Assembly (NCBI GenBank): GCA_019918135.1
Contig: WBZZ01005803.1
Span: forward strand, 252,001 to 316,000
From: Paulinella micropora
Taxonomy: Eukaryota > Cercozoa > Imbricatea > Euglyphida > Paulinellidae
Direction of reading: 5' to 3'
DNA: 64,000 bases
This document shows positions 47,781 to 60,435 of this stretch, in pieces. A program made the position numbers and the translations under genes. Position 1 is the first letter of the stretch. Each line of letters opens with the position of its first letter. A model generated the notes under the pieces. That model worked only from the letters and a program-made list of their open reading frames with translations. It ran no database searches and was not told the DNA's origin.

Positions 47781-49915
47781 TTGCAAAGCTGTTATTACCA
47801 GATAGAGGAGTATGCATATGGTATTGACACTACTCTCGAGGACATGTTCCATGATGCGTTTAAGGATCATAAAGCAGCGAAAACAAGATATGGATTCAAC
47901 AGAGATCACATGAGGAGAGCAGAAGAGATGGACGAACCGAGAGAACCACATAAAGTGGACAAACCAGACGGAACAGACGATGGCTTCTAGACGAAACACA
48001 ACAACAATCGAGACAAAGAGGCAGCAAAACACCAGAGCAAAAGGCACAGATAGAAAAGCCACCCAACTGGAAAGATCTCACAAAGGAGGAGAAGAAAGCA
48101 TGGGAAGAGAGAGCGAACAGAAGAAAGAAGAGGTCGATGACAAGAACAAACAAAGACGTGTATTCGCTGAGAAAGAAGAAGTACAGAGGAGAACAACAAT
48201 ACCTGCATCGCTGCAGAATGTTCCAACTTCTCGTCACCACTGCATTTTCGGAAGCAAAGGTGATACAATTCCTAAGAAGCAAAAAGGTGTATTGCCCGTT
48301 TGAGAAAGTCTGCATTGTCAAGGGAAAATACGATAATCTCAGCGGTGCTGCAAGATATGTGGAGGAGAAAGCATTTAAAGAGATGCGACCAAGACCCACA
48401 GAAGACATGGACGAATACCTCACACAAGCATTTACTCCAGAAGAACATGGAGCAGTTCAAGGGAGACCTCTTGGGCGAGGATGCCGACCTGGATCAGTTG
48501 TTTTTTCCTAAGTCCCGGGTGAGGGTGACCGAGACCGGCGCAGTTGAGAAGCCTCAGGGTCAGGGGGAGCTCGATAGTTCAGACTCTGACGGCGAAGTGG
48601 AAGAAGTTACCCCGGAGCAGGAAGCCAAGGAAGCCCTTGAAGAGGCTCATGCCCCAGGACCCGATGACCCGGAAAAGGTGAAGGAGATCGGTGAGCTAAA
48701 GGGAAGGTGGGTCGAAACCCCGGCTACCCAGTGGGGTTGGGCTTGGGCTAAAAAGACCTTTGGGCCCGGCTTCAAGGATAAGGTCCGCCGTGGGACGTTA
48801 GCGAGCCCATGCCGCCGAAGAGCAGAATGGCGACGTCGTCCCAACACTCGTTCCACAGCTCTAACGTAGCACGGGAAAAAAAGTGGCAAAGTGACGAGTA
48901 CCCCGGAAATTTTTCACAGATGATGAGTGGGAAGTTATTCAAGGTTTGACAGAGGACGACGTAGAACCGGAACGGGAAGTGAATGATACGGCAACCAGAG
49001 CGTTACCAGCAGTGGGCACGGACCAGGGAGTCGCTGGTGAAGACGCTGGCGTTGTTCGGTTGGTTCAAGGGACGAAGGGGTGCCTGATGGAGGTCGTGGG
49101 GCAGCAGCTCAAGGAGGTGACGGTAAAGCTGAAGGCAGGGGAAAAGCTGTCAACTCTTTAGCTCCTAGGATGGAGAACAAAAGGAATAGGAATGGAGTCC
49201 CGGTCAGTTGGGATGGGGCAGCTGTCACTACTACTAATATAGTCACACTGTCTCTCAGCCCCGGAGCAGAGAAAGAACTAGGCCAAGTAACTTCCGTTCA
49301 GGGGCGTTCATGGTGACTGTCCCGATTCCGTATCGCGAGGCCTAGGCGACGGCCTCTGGCAAGTTCACTGAGTCAAGGTTTGCCGATATTGATAAGCATC
49401 TACGATTGGGTACTATAGTTGAGCGACACAAGTCAGAGAAGCCGCCAGGGGAGCCTTTAGTGCTAACCAGATTCGTGGACTTCGAAAAGTGGGAAACAGC
49501 AGAAGGGCCGATGGTGGAAGCCAAGTCATGGATCGCAGGGATTGGTTTCCTACAGCCCCCAAGTCTTATATTCAGCCAGCGGCATGCCACCTGCTTCAGC
49601 ATTAGCTGTGAACTGCCAAGCGAGAGGACAGTTGTAGTAATTGATGTGTTTGTTCACACATGTGGCAAAAAACCTGTCCCAGTCATAGTTGATATTCACA
49701 ATCAGCAAAAGAAAATATTATCGATTCTTTTTGAAAGCCTGCAACGTCTTGAAGAGAGCTTGCGCGAGATTCGTTGTCAAGAAAGTAGAATTGATGCATC
49801 GCTTGATGGTCCTAAACTTCTGATTATCACAGGAATAGCCATGGCGCGGGACCAGCCTGTGGAACCGGGCACGAGTCCTCCACCCAACGTAAATGATATG
49901 ATTCAAAAAAGCTAA
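47781..49915 (+). pseudogene. Broken coding remnants, unrecognised (possibly retroelement gag-like)
   Basis: Successive open pieces lie in different frames: Lys/Glu/Arg-rich (47.98-48.3 kb), acidic (48.3-48.87 kb, SSDSDGEVEEVTPEQEAKEA, then WVETPATQWGWAWAKKTFGPG) and a more globular one at 49,406-49,915 (LVLTRFVDFEKWETAEGP, VVVIDVFVHTCGKKPVPVIV). No catalytic motif is visible. The position after an LTR-like block makes a fossil gag plausible; a decayed host gene is the alternative. Confidence 0.3.
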
Positions 49916-50131
49916 GACAGCGAAACCAGTATTGTCCCCTGCGCCATCCTACTCCAGGTTCAGAAGCCAAGCCGCTTTACTCCTGTCTGAAGACAGCTCC
50001 CACCTCAAGACATGGTACAGCATGGTCAAGTTGCTGTTCATACCGTGAACCACGCCATGGCCGTAGGCGAAAATGAAAGTCTTGCCGGTGGTGTACGAGC
50101 TCGTGACCCCTAAACAAACGCGAATCACGTA

Positions 50132-51013
50132 CTAAGTCTTCCCTTTGAACTCGTCTGAGGCCCGGCGACAAGCAGGATGCTGAAGCGGAGGAGTCATGTC
50201 AGACGAGATGGTAGTAGACTTCACATCTCCAGGTGCAGCCTCCTTCCTCTTCATGCTCTCCACACGACACGTTGAACGAATCTTGTGGTACTTAGTGCTG
50301 CGACGCTTGTAATCCAGCACTGCTATCTCGTTATCAAACCCCTTATCCTTCTCCCTCTCTAGCTTCCTGCACTCCAAGGCCAACTGAGTGCAAATGTGAT
50401 CTTTGGCAAAATCTTTGTTCCGAATAGGCTTCACATTCTGGAATCCTCCCACCAGATTCTCGCGATCAGGCTTGCGTCGGGAGGCTTCTTTGGTTTCAGC
50501 TTGCAAGGCAAGCTCCAAGCACTTACCCTCCCACTTGTCACGGACAAACTTGTAGACGGAACTCTTTTCGGTTATGTCCTGCAGCTTCCAAACACCCTCT
50601 GAGTTGTCACTGGTGTTGATATCAAACAACCATTTCTTACACAAGAGCATATCAATTACATCCTTAGTGAGAGGTGCTGCTGGCGGCGACTTGATAGTAA
50701 TGTTCTTACCTTCCCTAACCAGCCTCTTTGCTGCCTTCAAAACCTTCTTCCCTATCCAGTGTATACACATCCACATTGTGACGCAGACCTTGTATCCCTT
50801 AAAGAAAGACTGTCACGTGTCGTTGGGGCGCAACATGAGGTCCAGCATTGATTTCACTGAACTCTTGAGCTCTTGCAGCGAGAGAAGACATGATTTTGCT
50901 CTCTGCTGTATAACATCTCGAGCATCAACCCATAGAAAGCACTTCCACTCCTTACAGCAGTGCGATCGCACCTCTCCTCGTAAGGCATGCTCAACCAAAA
51001 CGACAATCACCAA
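50132..51013 (-). pseudogene. Leftward basic protein remnant, unrecognised
   Basis: Read leftward, an open stretch (about 51,013-50,813, CCKEWKCFLWVDARDVIQQR) continues after an interruption into 214 codons (50,776-50,132) with WIGKKVLKAAKRLVREGKN and many Lys/Arg/Glu. The varied composition of both parts suggests a former gene rather than a chance ORF. I do not recognise the family. An AT-rich T-run follows to the right. Confidence 0.35.
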
Positions 51014-51067
51014 GGAGGCTGCGATCGCGAAGCGCGCTGGCGAACAAATCTTGCGCCTACTACCTGT

Positions 51068-51113
51068 GTATTTTTTTGTTTGTTTGTTTGTTTGTTTGTT
51101 TGTTTGTTTGTTG
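51068..51113. repeat. (GTTT)n microsatellite
   Basis: About ten GTTT repeats after a short T-run. Confidence 0.95.
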
Positions 51114-54100
51114 CAGAGTGAGAGAGAACATGGTGCTCACTCTTCAAGTCTCGCAAGGTTCAAAATTTTTGTTTTTCGTTGCCATGGTGGGATGGTTGAT
51201 TTGATTGATGTGATTGAAGAAAGTAGTTTTTCTGGCGAGCGGCAAACTTGGGGAACTGCTTTCCTATTAAACTACTACTACTACTTCAGCTCTCTTACTT
51301 TGCTCACTCTTCTCATCAAGTCTCTGTCTTTGTTCTTCATCTAGCTCACGTTGTGTGACTGATTTTTGCTAAGTTTTTGCGGTGGATGTTGAGGGTGTAG
51401 ATTCAGTTTTGATTTGACTGGGGAAAACTATTAGCCTACCTTCAATGCAATCCTGTAACTGTGGGTTAACTAACCTAATGATGGCTACCAAAGTAGGTAG
51501 AGGGGGAATCCTCAAATCTAATTTCACTTTCGGGTAGTGGTAAGGTAAAACCATGTCTTACCTTAGGGCTTACCCGAGCGACTTGGACAAAAACTTGTTG
51601 AGTGGTCGTCGGCGACTGGGAAGAAGGGCCACTGGTCCCGACGACTGGTTCAGCCGAATTGGGGTTTTCCACCACAGCTGGGGGGGTCCTTCTGACCAGC
51701 CCACTTGGGGGCAAAGTCCAACGATGGCGAAGAACGCCAAACGGGTGGGATCTGAGCAGAGTGGTTGTCAAAAGACAGGGTCACAGACAGAGTCCACCCC
51801 AAACCGGATTAAGGTCAAACTGTTGTACCGAACACGGTACCCGGAAACCGTCGTTGCCGGAATGTCTGATGAGCTGGACATACAGCCTCGAAGGCAACGT
51901 CCACGGAGCGCCTCTACATGCTCTTGACACCAAGTTGGGCTAGCAGGTTGAACGTCGAACTACTTCGAGCCTCCAGCCACTGCGACGAGCGACTGCTTCA
52001 CTCGCACTGGGCTCCACCAGGTACCTGTTGGTTACACACAGCAAACAGAAATTAGTTCTGTTCTCAGAATCTGGCCCCAAACACTAACAAGACAAACATC
52101 CCTCTGGGTGTTTGGGCCAGCTTTCTTCGGTTCTCGGGGACACTCCCCAAGGGTTGTGCGCTTCTGGCGATTCAAGGCTTCATAACCTATTGTAGTACCA
52201 CGTACACTGTACCAAAGAATGAATTTAATGATTATACCATGACTAACGAAAACGGAAGATTGAAACGAATTGTCTGTAATAATAAATGGAACAATAACTG
52301 GACCCACTTTGTGGGGGCAGATATAACCGCTCGGTCCACAAAGCTGGATTGGTATTACTTGTTCTGATATTACGGGATCTAATCGCATAACCCTGTTAAA
52401 TACATGGAGATATTAGTTACTATCTGTTACCGATCTATTACCTAACACAACATACTACTTTCCTTCCATCTAGCATATGAATCATAAGCTCCAGCTACTG
52501 CCTCACTAAACGGGATCCTGCTTCCACACGACCAGTATCCAGACTCTGTTTCATCTTCGTAAAACTCACACTTCGTTTCATCGCTCACACAACCCTCGAA
52601 GACGCATCGCCAAAGCTTGATAGACTGGTTAAAGATCTCCCTGGAAGACAGAACTGACATGGACAGTTGTTCCATTTGTGCCGCAAGCATTTCTTCCTGG
52701 AGTCTACATCAAGTACATGTTAGTAACACTGTGCTTTCCGCACATACTCTGCAGTGAGAGGGACGGCGGGACGGTTCTCGATGCTTACGCTCATTCACAG
52801 GGCTGTAGGCGGCAGGCTAGGGAGATGCCAGCAATCGATGGGTGGCTGGATTCAATTGCTCAAGTGGTGACAATATTTAATGCGACATAGACATATTATA
52901 TATACATATATATATACATATATATTTAAAAAAATAATAATAATAATAATAATAATAAAACTAAGTGAAAGAGTGACAGTATTAAACAGACACATATTGA
53001 TTGCCATTGGTGCTAACGGTGATTCCTCTTGCCTGACTGACTGAAGTCTTCTTGCAGGCTTGGGTATCACAGACATCTCCGCTATTGGAAGGCTATCCAA
53101 ACGAGACAGACGCTTCTTCCTATCAGAACTTCTTGGCATATGTATGACGCATTCTTGTTCACTCTATATACATATGAGAACACATCAGTGCTTAGAGCAT
53201 TTCAGGACATTTACACTTCACCTGTGGTGTAGGTGAAACGTTGAAGCTCACACGTCTCGCCTCCCTTGCTAGTTGTCTGTTAGCACTTACCAGCACTGGG
53301 TTGTCTTGTATCCCTTCCACTTGCCCAAACATCATGCTCTAGCTTTATGAATCCCAATAGTCTAAGCAAAGGAAACGTTATAACCAATAACTAGATTCTG
53401 TGTGTCGTTATGACAATATGCCGCTTCCGCTCGGATTGGATGAAAATTTTATCATGTGCACGTGGAAAACAATGCCTGATCATAATTGAAGTCAATATAA
53501 ACTGCAAAGTGGTTCGAAAGGCACCAGTATACTGTGACGTGGGAATGGCAGGTAGCATAGACATAATGGCAGAGTTAGAGGCAGGCATCGGTACGCTTCA
53601 TATCACTTCTTGTAATTTTTAAAGTTTTTTCTTCTAGACTTTCCCTTTTTTCTTGTTTATAGCGTAATCGTTAGCAAAACCGTGCAGAAATTCAGCCTTG
53701 GCTGACATACATACCACAAGTAATATTTCTTACGCAAACGTCCTCATACATTGCAGCAAGAGCTTTCATGCCACCCAAATTAAAAGCATTCAAGCTATCA
53801 TTGCTGTCTCCAGATTGACTGCTGTGCAAAGATAGCTGTAATATTTGAATTTTTAGGCCACCCTATCTAACCACACCTTTTTTGCTACGTATCTGTTCCG
53901 TTCCTCATTGTGCATGAGTGGTTGGTTATTATTCTTGCAACTTTTTTCAGTCAGATATTGACAATTGACACAAAAATAACTAAAAATCCAACCGCAAAAT
54001 AACTAAAAATCCAACCACTTGCTGTATTCTGCGGTGGTTGTCAGCTGAGAAAAAAAAAATAAAAAAAAAATTAAAAAAATCTCTCTTTCACACACGCACA

Positions 54101-54500
54101 ACACTGACGTGTCTTGGTCTGGTATAGCTTCTAGCCAACAATACTTCTCCTACCAGAGTAGTTCATGAATCAAGCGACCTTCGTAAACTAGCACACATAG
54201 CGGGTGCCTTCTTTGTTCACGATTACAATCTGTCTCTCTTTACGGAATAGTTCTGCATTGTCGATAGTAGGAAGCTGTTTGGCTATGGTTCTATTTATCT
54301 CTCTCTTCTTTTCTTTTCTTTCTTTCTTTTTTTTTTTTTCTTACTATAAATGATTTTATGTGTGTGTGTGTGTGCGTGTATTTAATAGTACGCCAACGCA
54401 TACCAGGAATGCTTCCACTGTGTGCAAAGAAGACTAGTATGTTTCGAAATATATAATCTCTGCTTTGTCTTGCCTCTTGTACTAACTATTAATATGACTT
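51114..54500. other. Unassigned intergenic-type DNA
   Basis: Several ORFs of 60-124 codons occur on both strands (for example 51,553-51,927 and 52,442-52,690), none with a recognisable domain and no consistent splice pattern. Short (AT)n and (AAT)n runs lie near 52,900-52,955, an A-rich run at about 54,050 and CT-rich sequence at about 54,300. I see nothing that I can support as a gene. Confidence 0.4.
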
Positions 54501-54537
54501 TGTTGCAGATGCGTTCTTCTTTATATATATATATATA

Positions 54538-55125
<588 letters not shown>

Positions 55126-55724
55126 GGAAAATTCAAACATAGGCAGGGGTGACTCGAACGACGAATCAGCTTGAATTTATTCAGTTTAAGAACATATAAT
55201 ATATTCAGATGATAAATCGTGTCTTTTTTTGTCTCCCTTAAATTGGATATTACCGGTATCGGTAGTATATAACTTTTCTTTCTTAAAACCCTGATGAATC
55301 CTGGGATGTAGGATAGAAAATGTTACAGAAAAAATGAGGCTGATGAGGCGTTTCGTGAAATTTCTGGTAATGTGGCTTGTCATCTCCAGCTCCGTTGCTG
55401 CATATCAAAGACTCCCTTACTCCAGCCCGTCGTTGGAAAGCTCTTGCCTTGTCAGGCTGAGCTTTCAAAGGATGGCATGAGCATTTACATATCGCCGAGA
55501 TTCATGGGGAGCGATAAGATCAACGTTGGCTAGTTTAACACTTCAATGTCCGCAGTGAATATCATATGAGTCGTGCCAGTTGATGAAGGTTACAGAGTTT
55601 ATAGCCAGTGGTATTGCAGGAAATAGACAGGCATAATGTTGCAACCACCGTCTTGTTGTTTTCTTGTTGTTCTCCTTCGATTTCTTTGTTGTTGATGCTG
55701 CTTCTTCTCCAGTTGCCTGCAAAA

Positions 55725-55915
55725 ACCATGCAAGTACCACCAATGCCTGAAAGCGGTCAGCACTTTTATGCATAAAAGTGCTGAGTGAAGTTGGGCTCGG
55801 ACGTGAAAACAGTCAACACTTTTGTGCACAAATGGAATGAGTGAAAAAGGCAGCCGAGCCAATCCCAACATGCAACTTTTATGCATAAAAGTGTCTGCTA
55901 CAAATGGTCCAGACC
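55725..55915. repeat. ~180-bp module with two palindromes, copy 1
   Basis: It begins near TGCCTGCAAAAACC and ends AAATGGTCCAGACC, containing palindromes at 55,758 and 55,875 and the variant at 55,817. It matches 57,885-58,075 in the same orientation. Confidence 0.75.
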
Positions 55916-56075
55916 CCTGGCTCAGTGGCAGCAACGGTGGCAGCCTTGGCATTCAGCGCCTTCAGCAACTCTTTCAGCTTCCTGTTGAGCTTACCTGCAG
56001 TTGCCACATGGAATCCATAACCGAAAAAATCACCGCAAAAAACGTAGGAAAGGGGGGCAGCGGACGAATTCAAAC

Positions 56076-56528
56076 TCAAGCACACAGACAAACTTCAAAC
56101 ATTGAAACAAACAAACAGAAAGCACAGACAGACGGGAAAAACAAGAGGGAGAGAGCTACAGCACGAAAGGGAACAGCTGTTGGACCAGTAGGAGCATTGG
56201 CGGCAACGCCTTCTTCCAAGATGCGATGCAGCGACGGTTTCCAGGTCACATTTTCAGGGATTGTTTGAAAGTTACCCGAATGCAAACACCATCGCTCCTC
56301 CAAATGAAAGACGATGGTTTGCTTCTTCTCATCGTCCCAAGCAGAAACTTGCCACACTCGACCCGTAGGAGACTTGGTCGAACCAAACTTGCTGACTACT
56401 CCTGAAAAAGTAGGCCGAATGTTTTGTTGACACTCTGGCAAAAGAGCTTTTAAGGCAATCAGCTCGAGCTCTTGGTCGATCCACCAGTACCGATCGGAGC
56501 TTCCCGTAACAACTTTTCTTTGAGCCAT
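56076..56528 (-). CDS. Leftward gene of E4, unrecognised
   Basis: The start is chosen at MAQRKVVTGSSDRYWW (56,528), the first Met after a low-complexity stretch. The frame reads WIDQELELIALKALLPECQQNI, GRVWQVSAWDDEKKQTIVFHLEERWCLHSG, then SLHRILEEGVAANAPTG before a hydrophobic end that may be intron. It is about 110-150 residues and compact, with many Trp. I do not recognise a family; it is in the position of the small leftward genes of the other elements. Confidence 0.4.
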   Translation of the reverse strand: MAQRKVVTGSSDRYWWIDQELELIALKALLPECQQNIRPTFSGVVSKFGSTKSPTGRVWQVSAWDDEKKQTIVFHLEERWCLHSGNFQTIPENVTWKPSLHRILEEGVAANAPTGPTAVPFRAVALSLLFFPSVCAFCLFVSMFEVCLCA

Positions 56529-56851
56529 TGTCACAAAGTAGGTTTGGGCCGTCGAGAAAGACAGAGGGTGGTTGGGAAAAGGCCGAAAGGGACTTTCTGC
56601 ACGCAAGAAAAAAAAATGTTTGTCCTGACCCAAAAACTGCCTTTTTTTTGTCATTTCATAATCGTGGGCCGCGGGATTCCAAATTTGAACTAAGGTTCGG
56701 ATTGGCCCAAAGAGGCATTTCCGGACTAACAACTTGAAAAATGAGTGGCCCAAAACAGTTTTGAGGCACTGGTGGCACTTGACAGACACATTGGAGACGC
56801 CCGGATGAGCATTTCTGCACAAAAATTTCAAGGTCAACTCAGCCCAAACCT

Positions 56852-56852
<1 letters not shown>

Positions 56853-56889
<37 letters not shown>
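56853..56889. repeat. Poly(T) run, ~36 bp
   Basis: A homopolymer between the divergent E4 genes; it may be a poly(A) tail on the opposite strand or slippage. It breaks the upstream reading frame of the leftward gene into Lys repeats. Confidence 0.9.
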
Positions 56890-56891
<2 letters not shown>

Positions 56892-56977
56892 CAAAGCCGA
56901 AAAGGCAATTTGGGACTTTTATGCATAAAAATCTCATGTTCACACTTGACTTAGACAGCTTTTCATGACCTCTGAAA

Positions 56978-57556
56978 ATGCATGTTTTTCAGATCCTTAA
57001 GCGCGATTACCTTTCCACACTGAAATCTCATTTCAAGACCCTCGCACAACAGCTGGAGGGCCAGCCACATCGACCTCCACACGACGAGATCGTCCAAGGC
57101 GACCTAAAACTGCGCAAAAGTTCTACAAGTACAGTACCCAAACCTTTGTTGAGCAATCTTGAAATGAAAAAAATTGTTTGGACAGGCGACTTTCTGGGGT
57201 TTGGATTCGAGGCCTGGCTGAAAGCGTTTGCTCCAGATCGACTTCACCGCTACTGGAGAAAGATGGCGTCAGTCCAAGACGGTCATGGGGGTACTCGGAA
57301 GTTGGACGAAACACAGGCAAGGCACCTGATCGCAGAAGGGAAACATTTGTTTGCTTCGTTCTTTGTCTTCACGGTGTCTCAGCAAGGACGACGTTTTACG
57401 CATTGGGAGGTTGATCTGTGCCTCGAACTAAAACATCGTGGTCTCAGCAGAGAATGGATGATTGTTCTCTCTTCTGCGGGCAGAATTCTTCCTTTGCGAA
57501 GCTTTGATCTGCACAGAACCAAACGACTTGAAACTGTGATGGAAACAATCAGGTAA
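56978..57556 (+). CDS. Rightward N-terminal coding region of E4, unrecognised
   Basis: An open frame with LKRDYLSTLKSHFKTLAQQLEG, WTGDFLGFGFEAWLKAFAPDRLHRYWRKM, ARHLIAEGKHLFASFFVFTVSQQGRRFTHWEVDLCLELKHRG (in parts) and an end followed by GT (57,552). It looks like real protein: amphipathic helices and aromatic residues. It could be the first exon of the transposase-like gene, or a separate gene. A further piece at about 57,630-57,767 (SRSVREGLPRCYQTATALYT) may belong to it. No family is recognised. Confidence 0.4.
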   Translation: MHVFQILKRDYLSTLKSHFKTLAQQLEGQPHRPPHDEIVQGDLKLRKSSTSTVPKPLLSNLEMKKIVWTGDFLGFGFEAWLKAFAPDRLHRYWRKMASVQDGHGGTRKLDETQARHLIAEGKHLFASFFVFTVSQQGRRFTHWEVDLCLELKHRGLSREWMIVLSSAGRILPLRSFDLHRTKRLETVMETIR

Positions 57557-57884
57557 CCAAGGCGTAAACTCACATAAAAAACCATTGAACTCTTGGTTAA
57601 ACACATTTTTGTCACTCACTGAAATTGTTGACAAGACAGTCTTGGCTTCAAGATCAGTTCGTGAAGGTTTGCCAAGATGTTACCAGACAGCAACAGCATT
57701 GTACACTGTTGACGAAATGTTTGCAGTGAAAGGGAAGACAATTTCAGACAAAACCCAACGAGTCTGAAAAAAGCTTGCAGGGCCAAACCGGACATGGGAT
57801 TTTTATGCATAAAAACACTAAGTGCGGCAAGTCCATTTTGGAAAATTTACATTTTAAAACGTCTCCATTTCCTTGCAAAAACCT

Positions 57885-58075
57885 GTCAGGAGCCATCAGT
57901 GCCTAAAACCGGTCAGCACTTTTATGCATAAAAATGCCACGTTTGGAATGGCTCGGGCGTAAAAAGTGGCCCCCAAATGGGAAACACGGAAAAACAGAAA
58001 AAAGGCAGCAGAGCCAGTCCGGACATGACATTTTTATGCATAAAAGTGTTAGCTGCAAATGGTCCAGACCTGTCT
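57885..58075. repeat. ~180-bp module with two palindromes, copy 2
   Basis: Direct repeat of 55,725-55,915 (shared GGTCAGCACTTTTATGCATA, GCAGAGCCAGTCC-like and AAATGGTCCAGACC blocks). The pair flanks the leftward gene and the first rightward open region. Confidence 0.75.
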
Positions 58076-58379
58076 GAAGTGAACAGTTGATGTTTCTTGA
58101 ATTGTGTTGTGTGTGATTGCTTGCACAAGTGACATGAAACATGTTGAAACCACTCATGAGGTGCATGAAGGCGCTACTTAACAAACAGGCAGGACAGATT
58201 TCAGTGTTACTTTAGTAGAGCATGCCAATGTCTTGAAACGTGAAAAGAAGGAATTCAAAGCATGCATTGTTTTTTCAATGTGTCCATTTTTAAAACTTCC
58301 CTCAGTACAAAAACACAAACATCTGAGTAAACCAGCATCACTGCACCTGTAAACATGCTGCTGTTCTAGGCAACACGAA

Positions 58380-60435
58380 GCTCGTACTGACGTGATCTGG
58401 TCTACTTGGTTCGACAACTTTGCAACGAGTCTGAAGTTTCGCAATGTTGGTGTTCCCAATCTGGGGGTGGCCCGTACAACAACGGGCTTTGGACGGTTGT
58501 GGGAGTAATTCAATCGCAGCGGTTGCAACCTCCCAGCTTACTGTGGAATGACTGCAAGAGAAACGCAGTTCCAGATGATCTTTTTCAGCAGGCTTTGACA
58601 CAACTTACACGAAGTAAGATGCTGGAGTTGCAAACAAAGACTTTTTGCAATTTTTTGAACACTCTGCTTCCAAGGAATCAAACAGAATTCCGCTCAGGTT
58701 GCCTTCCAGTCTTTCAACCGACAACGATCCTGCGAACAAGGGAACTGTTTTTTTCGGTGTGCGGTTGGAAGACCGAAACATCGCATCCAATCATGCCTTG
58801 ATTCGTTTTTTGCAAAAACTTGCACTGGATCAAAGGCAGGACGAACAGCCCCGTTACAAGCTCTACACTGTCGATTCCAACATTTACAAAAGAATTCTCA
58901 AGGTGTGTTTGTTCAAGTTGTGACGAAGTTGTGCAAGAACAGCTTTTGTGCATGTGCGGTTTTTGCAGGCAATGTTCGACTTGAGCGGAGGCTTTGCTCA
59001 CCTGAAGTCCTGGATGTGTGTGTTTCTCGGGCACTGGCATGTGCACAAGTTCTTGTGCATTTTGATTTGGCGACACTGAGTTCAATCGCCAAGTGTTCGG
59101 TCCGTTTTGGCATGAACTGTTTCCTGACAAAAAATTCCGCACCAAGCCCTGGCTGAAGACAATCACTGCAGCGTCATGGCTTACCTGCGACTAGCTTACC
59201 CTCGCGTGAGAAAAGACATCAAGGACAGCTCTGACAACGTTGCTCTTCCTGAAGAAGCCAGAACAGCACTCAGAGGTCTTTTGACCTTGTTGGAGTGGTT
59301 CATGCCCGTGGTAAGTCATTTGCTCAGCTGTACCGTTGCTGGCTGCAGTTTTGTTGTTGTTGTTGTTGTGCAGGCCCAGGACCTGGGTTGCGTCATTCGT
59401 GAAAACATGCCAAAACAAATTTGGGCGTACTTGCACAGAGCTTGGCATGTGTTGTTGCACTTCAAAGCCAACGAGTACACACATGTCCTGACGTTGCACC
59501 TGCTGCTGTTGAACTACTGGCGAAGTTTAAACCACCCTGCTTGGCGAGCGTTTCAGCATGACCCCAGGATGTTCTCTGAAGAAATTTGTGAAGCGAATCT
59601 CAGCGGCGTCGCGAGACATTCTTTGAGCGATCCGGTGCGGTTTGATCTTCAACACGTACAGAAAACGCTGTTGTTGCTGACCCACAGTCGTGACAACCTG
59701 GGCGAAAGCTCCCGTGACATTCACGGGCAGAAGATTGAGCCTCGGGGTCCAGAGGTCGAGGCAGCGTACAATTTTTTACTGGAGCTTGTCGCACGCATTA
59801 AATTGGGAACTGCGAGAATGTACCCTGTTGGCGCAGCCGAAGACTGGGATTCCAAGGACGACATGAAGAACAGGCTTGTTCCATTCGAGATCAAGTCGCA
59901 AGTCAAGAATGATGTTCTTCCACAGTTCGACAGAAACGTCCAGCGCTGCAAGCGCCTTTCGGTTTTGAACTGGCTTGTCACTGTTCCTGCAGCAATTGAG
60001 GAAGGAGTCGTGGATGATCCGCTCCAAGATTCCCAGGAGGCAGAGTCGCAAGGCAACAGGGAGCTACAGCCATCACAAGGCGAGCAGGAATTGTCGCAGG
60101 CAAGTTTGCAGAGAAGAGATTCAGCAGTGTCTGCGGCGGATGCAAAGGCAGGTGACGGCCCTGGAGAAGGGCCACTGGCAAGGAGTCCCAGAATGTTGCC
60201 GCGGCCAAGGCGCAGGCGTCAAGGGGAAGCAGAGCTGGACGCAGCTGAAGATGGAGATGAAACAGACGAAATGGCTCACAGCGATTCCCAGTGTACCTTA
60301 GACAGTGACGATGACAAGTCTTCAGATGACTGGGAGGTCTCTGCCGCCGACGCTGAGTCGGAAGCAGTTGTTAGCCAGCGATCCCTTCGTCCGCCCTTAC
60401 GCAGCTCTGCAAGCGCAGTCAGGGCAAGAACCTAG
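58380..60435 (+). pseudogene. DUF6589-like putative transposase, E4 (decayed)
   Basis: It is collinear with the E2 gene: STWFDNFATSLKFRNVGVPN (58,405-58,464), GGPYNNGLWTVVG, YTVDSNIYKRI (about 58,865-58,897), FLGHWHVHKFLC (about 59,020-59,057), FGPFWHELFP, RLAYPRVRKDIKD, QDLGCVIRENMP (about 59,380), LLLLNYWRSLNHPAWRAF, SEEICEANLSGVARHSL (about 59,575-59,625), and an acidic tail with PRRRRQGEAEL ending at 60,435. Introns at about 58,903-58,968 and 59,310-59,373 lie exactly where E2 has introns, but hold no full palindrome. Relative to E2, frames change near 58,460, 59,075 and 59,175. The RNase H-like role is inferred, as for E2. Confidence 0.65.

Noticed and set aside
53410-53622. 70-codon ORF with varied composition
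   Set aside because: No splice context, no homologue within the window and no motif; not supported as a gene.
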